NCBI RefSeq assembly: GCF_041431135.1
Contig: NZ_CP107799.1
Location: 9,874,501 to 9,938,500, forward strand
Length of the DNA: 64,000 nt
Direction: 5' to 3'
Source of the DNA: Streptomyces sp. NBC_00554
GTDB taxonomy: Bacteria > Actinomycetota > Actinomycetes > Streptomycetales > Streptomycetaceae
The notes under the pieces were generated by a model. It had not been told where the DNA came from and searched no databases. It was given only the letters and a program-made list of their open reading frames with translations. Of this stretch, positions 41,358 through 49,510 are shown piece after piece. Each line of letters opens with the position of its first letter. Position 1 is the stretch's first letter. The translations under genes were made by a program, and so were the position numbers.

Positions 41358-42742
41358 AGTCGTACAAGGTCGTCATCTGGAAGCTCAGTATCAACCGCTC
41401 CGCAAGGAAGCCGACGTATCTCGTCCGCTGGTCCGTGGACGGCCAACCCTTCCACGAGTCGCACAAGACAAAGGCGTTGGCCGACCGCTTCCGCGCGAAA
41501 ATGCTCAGGGCGGCAGACAAGGGCGAACCGTTCGACACCGTTACCGGTCTGCCGGACTCGCTGCGCGGCGGCAAGGCGGCTCTGACGTTCCTGGAACTGG
41601 CGCTCAAGTACATCGATGCCCGCTGGGCTGAGGCGTCGGCGAAGCAGCGGGACAGCATGACTGACTCGTTGGCGACGGTTCTCCCGGCGCTGGTCAAGCC
41701 GGGACGCGGGCGACCCACCGTCGCAGTCCTGCGGCGGGCGCTGCGCTCGTACGTGTTGTCTCCACCTCGGAGGGAACGCGAGCGGCCCGAGGAGATCGCA
41801 TCGGCGGTGCGCTGGATTGAAAAGGCGTCGCTGCCGGTGGCGGAGTTGCAGGAGATTGCTCAGGTTCATGAGCTGATCGACACCCTAAGCCGGAAGCTGG
41901 ACGGCAAGGCTGCGGCGACGCAGACCTATCGACGGCGGCGTGCAGTCGTCTTCAACTCTCTTGAGTTTGCTGTGGAGTTGGAGGTGCTTCCTTCCAATCC
42001 CCTCGGTCGAGTGCGACGCAAGCGGGGGAAGCGAGCTGTCCAGGAGGTCGACCGTCGGGTCGCGGTCAACCCTCGGCAGGCGCGGGAGCTGCTGGCTGCG
42101 GTGACGTACGTGGGCGGCTACGAGCGGGCCAGCGGCCGACGACTGCGGGCGTTCTTCGGGTGCCTGTACTACGCGGCCATGCGGCCAGGTGAGGCGCTAG
42201 GTCTGCGCCGCTCGGACTGCACGCTCCCAGAGAAGGGCTGGGGCCGTATCGAACTGGCGGAGACCCGGCCGACGGCGGGCAAGGCATGGACCGACTCCGG
42301 TGAGGCGCACGACCGGCGGGGCTTGAAGCAGCGGGCTGAGGGCGAGGTGCGCATCGTGCCTATCCCGCCGCCGTTGGTGCAGCTCCTCCTCGAGCACCTT
42401 TGGGAGTTCGGCACGGCGAAGGACGGTCGGCTGTTCGCGAGCGAGCGGGGCAACGTCGTGGCAGCTTCGTCGTACTCGCGCGTGTGGAAGCAGACGCGGG
42501 AGCTCGCGCTCCTGCCAGAACAGGTCTCGTCGGTCCTGGCCTTCCGGCCGTACGACCTTCGGCACGCGGGCGTCTCGCAGTGGCTGAACTCCGGTGTACC
42601 CGCGCCGGAGGTGGCTGCTCGTGCAGGTCACTCGGTCGACGTCCTTCTGAAGATCTACGCGAAGTGCATCGACGGCCAGGAGCAGGAGATGAACGACCGA
42701 ATCCTGAAGGGCCTGCAGGAGGAGGGCAAGACCGAAGAGTGA
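41354..42742 (+). CDS. int: Tyrosine site-specific integrase
   Basis: A 462-residue tyrosine recombinase from GTG 41354, overlapping xis. An N-terminal arm-binding and core-binding region (about 1-215) precedes the catalytic domain with Arg in AAMRPGEALGLRRSDC, the box HxxR as YDLRHAGVSQWLNSG, a further His in RAGHSVDVLLKIYAKC, and the nucleophile Tyr in LKIYAKC. It would integrate the element at a tRNA 3' end; the nearby tRNA-Arg remnant is the candidate site. Confidence 0.95.
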   Translation: MKSYKVVIWKLSINRSARKPTYLVRWSVDGQPFHESHKTKALADRFRAKMLRAADKGEPFDTVTGLPDSLRGGKAALTFLELALKYIDARWAEASAKQRDSMTDSLATVLPALVKPGRGRPTVAVLRRALRSYVLSPPRRERERPEEIASAVRWIEKASLPVAELQEIAQVHELIDTLSRKLDGKAAATQTYRRRRAVVFNSLEFAVELEVLPSNPLGRVRRKRGKRAVQEVDRRVAVNPRQARELLAAVTYVGGYERASGRRLRAFFGCLYYAAMRPGEALGLRRSDCTLPEKGWGRIELAETRPTAGKAWTDSGEAHDRRGLKQRAEGEVRIVPIPPPLVQLLLEHLWEFGTAKDGRLFASERGNVVAASSYSRVWKQTRELALLPEQVSSVLAFRPYDLRHAGVSQWLNSGVPAPEVAARAGHSVDVLLKIYAKCIDGQEQEMNDRILKGLQEEGKTEE

Positions 42743-42764
42743 ATACGGCCCACACGGCCCTCGC

Positions 42765-42794
42765 GCGAAAGCCCCGGAGTGATCCGGGGCTTTC
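42765..42794 (+). terminator. Integrase terminator hairpin
   Basis: A 13-bp perfect stem (CGAAAGCCCCGGA, 42765-42777, with 42782-42794) around GTGA, 22 bp after the int stop. Confidence 0.9.
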
Positions 42795-42875
42795 GTCATG
42801 CTTTGGGGCTGGGCTGGTCGGCTTGCTTCGAGTACTCGGGTAATGGGCCGGAAGCGGAGGACTTAAGTTGCGGCT

Positions 42876-43682
42876 GTGCGCCTACTTCACTTCCAGACTT
42901 CGCAGACGCGGGGCATCAATGTCTACCGCTACCTTCCGGGCGCGCAGACAGCCGTGACCCGTAACTGGCCGGGCCTGTTCCAGGATTGGCCGCCCGAGCC
43001 AACTCCCTTCACTGAGTACGCGGTGAACAACAACAACATGGAAGAGGTGGCTGTCTATGTAGGTCTGGCCTGGCGCCTGACCGCGGGCCTGGCTCGATAC
43101 GCGATTCCGACGTACTACCGAGAGGAGGCCGCACAGTCTCTGGGCCGTGAGCCGGTACTCGTCGACTGGGAGTACGAGATCGAATCAGAAGATCCTCACG
43201 AGGTACGTGATAACGGCTTCGTCCCTGGGCGCTCGACTGCCGGCGGGCGCAGGCCAGATTCCTGGCAGGACACGCATCGTGCCGGGCTCTTTGACCTCTC
43301 AACGCCCCGGGATCTTGTTCGTTTGCTGCATGCCGTCGTGCTGGACGCTTCCTCAGAGATCACGCTTTTCGCTGTTGCTCCCGGCCCCGCTCGTCAGAGG
43401 GATCTCATTTCCTCGTTGTCCGGCTCTGCCCGACCGAGCCTGCCCTCGGTCATCAGGGATGCGGAAGTCTTCGTCGACCTGACCATCGGCAGTGACCTCG
43501 GCTACTACGACGCGATTACAGTCGCCTCCCACGCTGACATTCAGCCGCGGATTGTCGCGTTGGCGAACGACTTCGCACGACGGATCGAGGCCTACGAGAG
43601 CCGCCTGGACAGCCTGTCGGACATGGAGGCTTTCCTCGGGGCCGTCCCCGAGTTGGCAGGGATCCACTTGGACGCCGAGTGA
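42876..43682 (+). CDS. Hypothetical cargo protein next to integrase
   Basis: 268 residues from GTG 42876; GGAGG at 42856-42860 is rather distant, so the start is uncertain. It contains INVYRYLPGAQTAVTRNWPG, AWRLTAGLARYAIPTYYREE, and DLVRLLHAVVLDASSEITLF. No domain is recognised. It lies between the integrase terminator and the tRNA-Arg scar, the position where mobile elements typically carry cargo such as anti-phage genes. Confidence 0.68.
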   Translation: MRLLHFQTSQTRGINVYRYLPGAQTAVTRNWPGLFQDWPPEPTPFTEYAVNNNNMEEVAVYVGLAWRLTAGLARYAIPTYYREEAAQSLGREPVLVDWEYEIESEDPHEVRDNGFVPGRSTAGGRRPDSWQDTHRAGLFDLSTPRDLVRLLHAVVLDASSEITLFAVAPGPARQRDLISSLSGSARPSLPSVIRDAEVFVDLTIGSDLGYYDAITVASHADIQPRIVALANDFARRIEAYESRLDSLSDMEAFLGAVPELAGIHLDAE

Positions 43683-43770
43683 ACGCGATGTCGCGTCATC
43701 GGCGAGCGGATGCAGCCGAGCCCGAGGCTCTCCGCGAACGCAGCCTGAGCTGCTGAAAGGCCCCCAAGAT

Positions 43771-43788
43771 CATTACGTCGACATTACG
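43771..43788 (+). repeat. Paired 7-mer motif E
   Basis: CATTACG-N4-CATTACG with 11-bp period, followed by TG. It has the same geometry as motif D at 24362 and lies 110 bp from the tRNA-Arg scar, where integrase arm sites would be expected. Confidence 0.5.
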
Positions 43789-43839
43789 TGATCACTGTCA
43801 TGTGACTGCTTTTCGCGGCATCCGCCTGCACAAACGCCA

Positions 43840-43876
43840 AGACCCCGTCCTCAGCTAAAGCGCTGATGGCGGGGTC
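43840..43876. terminator. Bulged hairpin between cargo gene and att scar
   Basis: AGACCCCG (43840-43847) pairs with CGGGGTCT (43869-43876). An inner TCAGC/GCTGA stem continues it. Confidence 0.5.
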
Positions 43877-43896
43877 TCTGGGCACCTCATACAGGG

Positions 43897-43938
43897 TGCC
43901 CCCGGCAGGATTCGAACCTGCGCACACGGCTCCGGAGA
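43897..43938 (-). pseudogene. tRNA-Arg(CCG) 3'-end remnant (att scar)
   Basis: Read on the minus strand it gives an anticodon loop CTCCGGA, the T-arm GCAGG-TTCGAAT-CCTGC and acceptor CGGGGGCA. The 5' half of the tRNA is missing: upstream sequence is instead epoxide hydrolase coding sequence. This is the typical 3' tRNA footprint of an integrase crossover. Confidence 0.8.
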
Positions 43939-44220
43939 CCGGATATGCGCGAAGCGACCCGGAGTTCCGTCGATCTCGGTGGTGAACTGCGGACATTCGT
44001 TCAGCCGCGCCTCCCCCGTATGTCAGTCGTAGCTGTGCCGCCAGTACCGTACGAGCTCTTCGAGGTAGTCCCGCGGAACTCCGTGCGCCCAGTCCACGCC
44101 CGGCAGTTCGTTGGGCTGGCGCGTGCGGTCGAGGCGCTGGTGCAGATCGTCGAGATCGCCGTCCGGGAAGCCGGCACGGAATGGCTGAATGGGTGCGGCA
44201 TCCGAAGGGGTCATGTCCAT
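43929..44220 (-). pseudogene. Truncated epoxide hydrolase gene (EHN domain)
   Basis: From ATG 44220 the frame reads IQPFRAGFPDGDLDDLHQRL, RQPNELPGVDWAHGVPRDYL and YWRHSYD, the N-terminal domain of epoxide hydrolases. A TGA replaces the expected Trp, after which homology goes on in frame (EARLNECPQFTTEIDG, HIRSPEP) until it meets the tRNA-Arg scar at 43929-43940. The alpha/beta hydrolase part is not in the window. Nonsense mutation and truncation both make it dead. Confidence 0.85.
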
Positions 44221-44396
44221 GGATGCGATTTCCGGGGCCGGGGGTCACGCCAGGCGATCTCCGGGCGCCGGACCGTCCGCCGGACAGGAGGACGACGCCG
44301 CCGCGACGCCGAATCCCCTGCCCGCGCCCCCGATGAGTTTCCGGGTGAGGATCAGTCGACAGTAATGACGACGTTCCCCCGCCCGAGGAGGTACTC

Positions 44397-44879
44397 ATGC
44401 CCGCCGACGGATTCACCACCTGTCTGTGGTTCGACGGTCAGGCCGAAGAGGCTGCGAACCACTACTGCTCGATCTTCAAGGACTCTGAGCTCGGCAGGAT
44501 CGGGCGCTACACGGAGGCGGGGCCCGGTCCCGCTGGTTCCGCCATGGCTGTCGAGTTCGTGGCCAACGGCCAGAAGTTCGTCGCTCTGAACGGCGGTCCG
44601 CAGTTCACCTTCGACGAGGCGATCTCCTTCCAGATCTACTGCGACGACCAGGACGAGGTGGACTTCTACTGGGACAAGCTCACCGAGGGCGGCGGTGAGG
44701 GCGGCCCCTGCGGCTGGCTCAAGGACAAGTTCGGCCTCTCCTGGCAGGTCGTCCCGGCGAAGCTCATCGACATGCTCGGTGACCCGGACCCGGAGAAGGC
44801 GGTCCGCACGACCCAGGCCATGTACAAGATGGGCAAGCTGGACATCGCCGCCCTGGAGAAGGCGTACGCGGGGGAGTAG
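44397..44879 (+). CDS. PhnB-like VOC-superfamily protein
   Basis: 160 residues from ATG 44397 with GAGGAGG upstream. The signature FTTCLWFDGQAEEAANHYCS then IFKDSELGRIGRY and the tandem beta-alpha-beta core with ALNGGPQFTFDEAISFQIYC belong to the PhnB / 3-demethylubiquinone methyltransferase-like group. C-terminal WQVVPAKLIDMLGDPDPEKA is typical. It probably binds a metal or small ligand; biochemical function is unknown. It converges with the ABC exporter. Confidence 0.9.
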   Translation: MPADGFTTCLWFDGQAEEAANHYCSIFKDSELGRIGRYTEAGPGPAGSAMAVEFVANGQKFVALNGGPQFTFDEAISFQIYCDDQDEVDFYWDKLTEGGGEGGPCGWLKDKFGLSWQVVPAKLIDMLGDPDPEKAVRTTQAMYKMGKLDIAALEKAYAGE

Positions 44880-44893
44880 CGGACCCGCTCGGT

Positions 44894-44920
44894 CCCAGGG
44901 ACCCGAGGACCCAGGGACCC
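44894..44920. repeat. Short GGGACCC-type tandem repeat between convergent genes
   Basis: CCCAGGGACCC occurs at 44894-44904 and 44910-44920. Self-complementary GGGTCCC/GGGACCC units could fold as a terminator for the two converging genes. Confidence 0.45.
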
Positions 44921-44968
44921 AGGCACCCGGGCGCACAGCGGCCGACCCGCCGCCGCCCCACACGGGGC

Positions 44969-46732
44969 TCAGGCGAGCTGACCGCTGTGCAGAGCCGTGT
45001 ACGCCCCGCCCCGCCGCAGCAACTCCTCGTGCGCGCCGATCTCCTGGATCGCCCCGTCGCCCATGACGACGATGCGGTCCGCGCCACGGATGGTGGACAG
45101 CCGGTGTGCCACCACGAACGTGGTGCGGCCGTGCAGCAGCCGGGCCAGTGCCTGCTGGACGAGAGCCTCCGACCGGGTGTCCAGCGCGGAGGTGGCCTCG
45201 TCGAGGATGAGCACCCGGGGATCGCGGATCAGCGCCCGCGCGATGGCGAGTCGCTGCCGCTGTCCTCCGGAGAGCCGCGCCCCGTGCTCGCCCACTACGG
45301 TGTCGAGCCCTTGCGGCAGCCGGTCCACGAACTCCAGCGCGTTGGCGTCGCGCAGTGCCTCCCGTACCGCCGCGTCCCCGGCGTCGTCCATGCCGTACGC
45401 GACGTTCTCCCGGACCGTGCCGTCGAAGAGGATCGACTCCTGCGGTACGACGGAGACGAAACGCCGGTAGGTGCGCAGGTCCAGGGTGCTCATGTCGGTT
45501 CCGTCGAGCAGCAGTCGGCCCGAAGTCGGACGGATGAAGCCGATGACGAGATTGAGCACCGTCGACTTGCCTGCACCCGAGGCGCCGACCAGGGCGATGG
45601 TCTCGCCGGGCGAGACGGACAGGCTGAAGTCCCGTACGGCGGGCCTGTTCTCGTCGTACGCGTGCCCCACCTCCTCGAAGGTGACGGCACCGCGCAGCGA
45701 GGTCACCTCCGCCTTGCCCTCGTTGTCCTCCAGCTCGGGTGCCTGGAGCACCTCGCCGATCGAACGTACCGACTCCAGGCCCTTGGTGATGACCGGCGCC
45801 AGAGCCGCGAGTGTCGTCGTGGAGTTGGTGAGCGTGGTCAGGAAGGCGCTGAGCATGACGACATCGCCGGGTGTGACACCCCAGTAGCCGTAGTACGACA
45901 CCAGCGCGGCGCCGGTGAGGAACAGGATCCCGACCATGTTGAGGAACACCCACGCCAACGAGCCGAACCGCCCGTTGAGCAGGTCGAGCCGCATCCCCGA
46001 GCGCAGCACTTGCCCCAGCGTGACGTCCATCCGCCGGAGTGCCTTGCCCTCCAGACCGTGCGCCCGGGTGACCGAGATGAGCCGGGTCATTTCGGTCACC
46101 CGCGTGGACAGGTGCTCGACCTCGTGGCGGAAGTTCTCGTTGTGGCTGCGCAGTCGGGTTCGCAACCGTGCCACCAGGAGGGCCGCGACGGGCACGATGC
46201 AGAGGAAGACGGGCAGGAACTCGGGTGTGCGGATGGCGATGATGACGAGTCCGCCCGTGAGCACGGTGAGTGCGCCGAGCCCGTTCTCGGCGGTCTGCTG
46301 CACCATCTGCTCGACGGTCTCCACGTCCCGGATGACCTTGGCCTGCAGAACGCCCGCGCTGACCCGCGAGTGGTAGCCGATGGACAGTTGCTGCATCCGC
46401 GTGCACAGCGAGGAGCGCAGATCAGTGCCCATGCGGCGCACGCTGCCGTACAGGAGGCGGACGTAGAGGAGATGCAGTGGGAGGTTGACCGCGAGGATGA
46501 GCAGCAGGGCCCCGGAGCTGACCCAGAGGCGGCCGATCGGCCCGTGCTGGACGACGGTGTCGATGATCGACGCGGTGATCAGAGGCAGCAGCCAGAGTGG
46601 ACTGTGCTTGACCGTGAAGACGGCGAACGCGGCGGCGAGCCGCCACCGGTCGGTGCGGAACAGATAGGCGAGCGTGCGGATCGGGTGCTCACCCCGGTAG
46701 CGATGGTCGAGCGGTCTTTCGGACGACGCCAT
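44969..46732 (-). CDS. ABC exporter half-transporter (membrane + ATPase)
   Basis: 587 residues. The N-terminal membrane domain has six helices (LAAAFAVFTVKHSPLWLLPL, SSGALLLILAVNLPLHLLYV, ALTVLTGGLVIIAIRTPEFL and others). The ATPase shows Walker A GASGAGKS, signature LSGGQRQRLAIARAL, Walker B VLILDEATSALD and the H-loop VAHRLST. It should work as a homodimer exporting lipid, peptide or drug. A LacI-like palindrome lies 33 bp upstream of its ATG. Confidence 0.95.
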   Translation of the reverse strand: MASSERPLDHRYRGEHPIRTLAYLFRTDRWRLAAAFAVFTVKHSPLWLLPLITASIIDTVVQHGPIGRLWVSSGALLLILAVNLPLHLLYVRLLYGSVRRMGTDLRSSLCTRMQQLSIGYHSRVSAGVLQAKVIRDVETVEQMVQQTAENGLGALTVLTGGLVIIAIRTPEFLPVFLCIVPVAALLVARLRTRLRSHNENFRHEVEHLSTRVTEMTRLISVTRAHGLEGKALRRMDVTLGQVLRSGMRLDLLNGRFGSLAWVFLNMVGILFLTGAALVSYYGYWGVTPGDVVMLSAFLTTLTNSTTTLAALAPVITKGLESVRSIGEVLQAPELEDNEGKAEVTSLRGAVTFEEVGHAYDENRPAVRDFSLSVSPGETIALVGASGAGKSTVLNLVIGFIRPTSGRLLLDGTDMSTLDLRTYRRFVSVVPQESILFDGTVRENVAYGMDDAGDAAVREALRDANALEFVDRLPQGLDTVVGEHGARLSGGQRQRLAIARALIRDPRVLILDEATSALDTRSEALVQQALARLLHGRTTFVVAHRLSTIRGADRIVVMGDGAIQEIGAHEELLRRGGAYTALHSGQLA

Positions 46733-46764
46733 CGGCGTTGGTCCTCCCCAGTGGCGGAGTAGCG

Positions 46765-46778
46765 GGCAAGCGCTTTCC
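46765..46778. promoter_or_regulatory. LacI-type palindrome near ABC exporter start
   Basis: GGCAAGCGCTTTCC, centred on the self-complementary AAGCGCTT, lies 33 bp before the exporter ATG. The CG-centred form is characteristic of LacI/GalR-family operators. No LacI gene is in the window. Confidence 0.45.
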
Positions 46779-46928
46779 TGCCCATCCCGCGCGGGAGTAC
46801 ACCAGCCTGGCGGCCTGCCTCCGGCGTGGCGGGGAGTCGCGTAAAGAGTGGGTTTCCGAGGTTAATTCCAGCGCTCGGAGGGTTGGCGTGGAACCGTCGC
46901 CCCGTTATCGTTCACGCACTTCACTCAA

Positions 46929-46944
46929 TCGTTCCGCTGAACGA
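46929..46944. promoter_or_regulatory. TCGTTC-N4-GAACGA operator before peptide ABC operon
   Basis: A perfect inverted repeat 23 bp before the ATG at 46968. A further ATCGTTC half-site starts at 46907, 21 bp (two turns) upstream of the ATCGTTC beginning at 46928. Probable regulator site; the TetR-family gene at 54447 in the same operon is a candidate. Confidence 0.5.
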
Positions 46945-46967
46945 ATAGCGAGAAGGACGGTCGGTCC

Positions 46968-48551
46968 ATGTCCGACATCCACCACCCGGGACGGCGGTCG
47001 GTCCTCGTCGCGGGGGCCGCGAGCACCGCCGCGCTCGGCGCGTCCTGGCTGCTCACCGGCTGTACGGGTGCCGCGGCCGCGCCCGTTCTGCCCGCCGCCG
47101 CCCAGACGGGCGAACCCGACCGCGGTGGCACCCTCCGTATCGCCCGGCCGCCCGCCTCCGACGCCGAGACCCTCGACCCGGCAAGCGCGCTGTCCGCGTA
47201 CGAATACCTGGGCGCCCTCTACAACCGGCTCGTCCGGGTCGACACGAGCGGCGATCTCGCCCCCGACCTCGCCGAGTCCTGGGAGCCCGACGCCAAGGCC
47301 AGCACCTGGACCTTTCGCATCCGCCAGGGCGTCACCTTCCACGACGGACGCAAGCTCACCTCGGCCGACGCCGCGTACACCCTGCGCCACATCCTCGACA
47401 AGGCGACCGCCTCGCCCCAGGCGGCGGTGCTCGAGCCGCTCATCGACCCCGCCACGCTCCGCACCCCCGACGACCACACCCTCGTCGTCCCGCTGAAGAG
47501 CCCCAACGCGGAGTTCCCGAGCCTTCTCACGCACTACAACTGCTATGTCGTCCCGGACAACAGCGCCCGCTCGATCGGCCGCACCGGCATCGGCACCGGT
47601 CCCTTCAAGCTGGAGTCGTTCGCCCCCGCGGGCCCCGGCCGCGTCACCGCGTACGAGGACCACTGGCAGGGCCGCCCCGTCCTCGACGCGATCGCCTTCT
47701 ACTCCGTCGCCGACATGTCGGCCCGCTCGAACGCCCTCCTTGCGGGCCAGGTCGACCTGCTCGCGCAGACCAACCTGGACTTCGCGACCGCCCGTGTGGT
47801 CGCCGCCTCCGACCGGGCCACCATCGCGCGCGTCAAGAACGCCCAGTGGTACGTCCTGCCGATGCTCACCACCGAGAAGCCCTTCACGGACGTACGGGTC
47901 CGGCAGGCGATGAAGCTCGCCTACGACCCCGAGCACGTGGTGAAGGTGGCCCTGCAGGGGGCGGGCACCGCCGGCTGGGACAACCCCGTGCCGCCCAGCG
48001 ACCCCGCCCACATCGCCGCACATCCCGAGCACGACCCGGAGAAGGCGCGGTTCCTCCTGAAGCAGGCCGGGCACGAGGGCCTGGCGATGGACCTCTACAC
48101 GTCCTCGTACGACCCGATCTTCACGCCGATGGCCCTCGCCTATCAGGACTCCGCCAAGCGGGCCGGCATCCGGATCAAGGTCAAGACGGCGGCGGCGGAC
48201 TCGTACTACACGCAGATCTGGATGAAGAAGCCGCTCATGGCGACCTACTGGTACACCGGCAGACCCGTCGACCAGCTCTTCACCCAGGTCTTCCGAAGCG
48301 GCTCCTCGTACAACGAGACCGCCTGGTCCGACAAGGACTTCGACGCGCTCCTGGACCGCGCCCGCCGCGAGATGGACGACACGAAGCGCCGCGAACTGTA
48401 CGGCGAGGCGCAGACCTTCGTCGTCGAGAAGGGCGGGGCGATGACCCCGATGTTCGCCGACCGGCTCGTCGGCATCTCGCGGAAGGTACGCGGATACGCC
48501 GAGCACGGCTTCGAGTTCGACTACCTCGGCATCGGCCTGAAGGGGGCCTGA
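46968..48551 (+). CDS. Peptide/nickel-type ABC transporter solute-binding lipoprotein
   Basis: 527 residues, family 5 extracellular solute-binding protein (DppA/OppA type). The N-terminus GRRSVLVAGAASTAAL is twin-arginine-like and the lipobox is LLTGC (Cys about 32), so it is a lipid-anchored receptor. GGTLRIARPP, DLAESWEPDAKASTWTFRIR and GTGPFKLESF are family segments. It is first gene of an operon with two permeases and a fused ATPase. The ligand could be di- or oligopeptide; a downstream CocE-type hydrolase hints that the imported compound carries an ester or amide. Confidence 0.93.
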   Translation: MSDIHHPGRRSVLVAGAASTAALGASWLLTGCTGAAAAPVLPAAAQTGEPDRGGTLRIARPPASDAETLDPASALSAYEYLGALYNRLVRVDTSGDLAPDLAESWEPDAKASTWTFRIRQGVTFHDGRKLTSADAAYTLRHILDKATASPQAAVLEPLIDPATLRTPDDHTLVVPLKSPNAEFPSLLTHYNCYVVPDNSARSIGRTGIGTGPFKLESFAPAGPGRVTAYEDHWQGRPVLDAIAFYSVADMSARSNALLAGQVDLLAQTNLDFATARVVAASDRATIARVKNAQWYVLPMLTTEKPFTDVRVRQAMKLAYDPEHVVKVALQGAGTAGWDNPVPPSDPAHIAAHPEHDPEKARFLLKQAGHEGLAMDLYTSSYDPIFTPMALAYQDSAKRAGIRIKVKTAAADSYYTQIWMKKPLMATYWYTGRPVDQLFTQVFRSGSSYNETAWSDKDFDALLDRARREMDDTKRRELYGEAQTFVVEKGGAMTPMFADRLVGISRKVRGYAEHGFEFDYLGIGLKGA

Positions 48552-48553
48552 CC

Positions 48554-49510
48554 ATGTTCTCCTTCATAGCCCGCAGGGTGGCCGCCGCCGTCGGCACGCT
48601 GTTCCTCTCCTCCGTCCTCGTCTTCCTCGCCGTACAGGCCCTGCCCGGCGATGTCGCCACCCAGATCCTCGGCAAGGACGCGACACCGGACGCCGTGGCC
48701 GCCCTGCGCGAGAAGCTGAAGCTCGACCAGCCCGCGTGGGAGCGGTACGTCGACTGGGTCCGCGGCGCGCTGCACGGCGACTTCGGAGTCTCCCTCGTCT
48801 CCGGGAAGGCGGTCGGCGGCGAAGTCTCCATGTACCTCGGCAACTCCGCGCTGATCGCCCTGGTCACCGTCCTGTTCGCCGTCACCGGCTCGATCGTCCT
48901 CGGCATCCTCGCGGGCCTGTACCGCGACCGCTGGCCGGACCACCTGATCTCCACGGTCAGCCTGGTCGGAATGAGCGTCCCCGAGTTCGTGGTCGCGACC
49001 GTACTGGTGCTCTGCTTCTCGGTCGCGCTGCCCTGGTTCCCCGCGGTCGTCCTGTACGGCCCGGAGGCGAGTGTCGGTCAACTCCTGCCCTCCGTATGGC
49101 TTCCCGCGCTCTCCCTCGCCGTCGTCATGGCCGCGTACATCGTGCGGATGGCTCGCACGTCCGTCATCGACGTGATGGCCGGCGAGTACGTGACAACGGC
49201 CCGGCTCAAGGGCCTGTCGAGCTGGCGGGTGGTCACCCGGCACGCCCTGCCCAGCGCGCTTCTGCCGACCCTGCACGTCATCGCGCTGAACGTCGCCTGG
49301 CTCGCGGGCGGAGTCGCCGTCGTCGAGAACGTCTTCAACTACCCGGGGATCGGCAAGCTGATGCTCTCCTCGGTCCAGAACCGCGACCTGCCCGTCATCC
49401 AGGCCATCGCCCTCATCAGCGCCGTGGTCTACGTCGCCTGCAACCTGGCCGCCGACCTCGGCGCCATGGCCCTCAACCCCAAGCTCCGCACCCGAGGGAG
49501 GACCCGATGA
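48554..49510 (+). CDS. DppB-type ABC permease
   Basis: 318 residues with the DppB N-terminal helix (FIARRVAAAVGTLFLSSVLV), LPGDVATQILG, a periplasmic loop, and five further helices. The EAA motif EYVTTARLKGLSSWRVVTRH contacts the ATPase. C-terminal VVENVFNYPGIGKLMLSSVQ is family-typical. Two bases separate it from the lipoprotein gene, and its stop overlaps the next gene (ATGA). Confidence 0.94.
   Translation: MFSFIARRVAAAVGTLFLSSVLVFLAVQALPGDVATQILGKDATPDAVAALREKLKLDQPAWERYVDWVRGALHGDFGVSLVSGKAVGGEVSMYLGNSALIALVTVLFAVTGSIVLGILAGLYRDRWPDHLISTVSLVGMSVPEFVVATVLVLCFSVALPWFPAVVLYGPEASVGQLLPSVWLPALSLAVVMAAYIVRMARTSVIDVMAGEYVTTARLKGLSSWRVVTRHALPSALLPTLHVIALNVAWLAGGVAVVENVFNYPGIGKLMLSSVQNRDLPVIQAIALISAVVYVACNLAADLGAMALNPKLRTRGRTR

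Larger units (their letters stand above)
38509..42794 (+). mobile_element. Actinomycete integrative conjugative element (AICE) backbone, decayed
   Basis: The order ftsK (truncated), small membrane protein, small protein, repSA, xis, int and terminator is the pSAM2-like AICE layout. All genes are co-oriented and mostly overlapping. The transfer gene is broken, so self-transfer is probably lost, while replication and site-specific recombination genes look intact. Confidence 0.85.

Noticed and set aside
31589..43938. tRNA-Ser and tRNA-Arg remnants as the two att ends of one element
   Set aside because: They derive from different tRNAs and lie in opposite orientations with no shared core, so they cannot be a direct-repeat att pair.
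44352..44396. C-terminal fragment GRGNVVITVD of a dehydrogenase upstream of the PhnB-like gene
   Set aside because: Only about 14 codons on the minus strand, overlapping the ribosome site of the VOC gene; too short to support.
46905..48506. Long minus-strand open frame opposite the solute-binding lipoprotein gene
   Set aside because: No domain pattern; the plus strand shows lipobox and family motifs throughout.
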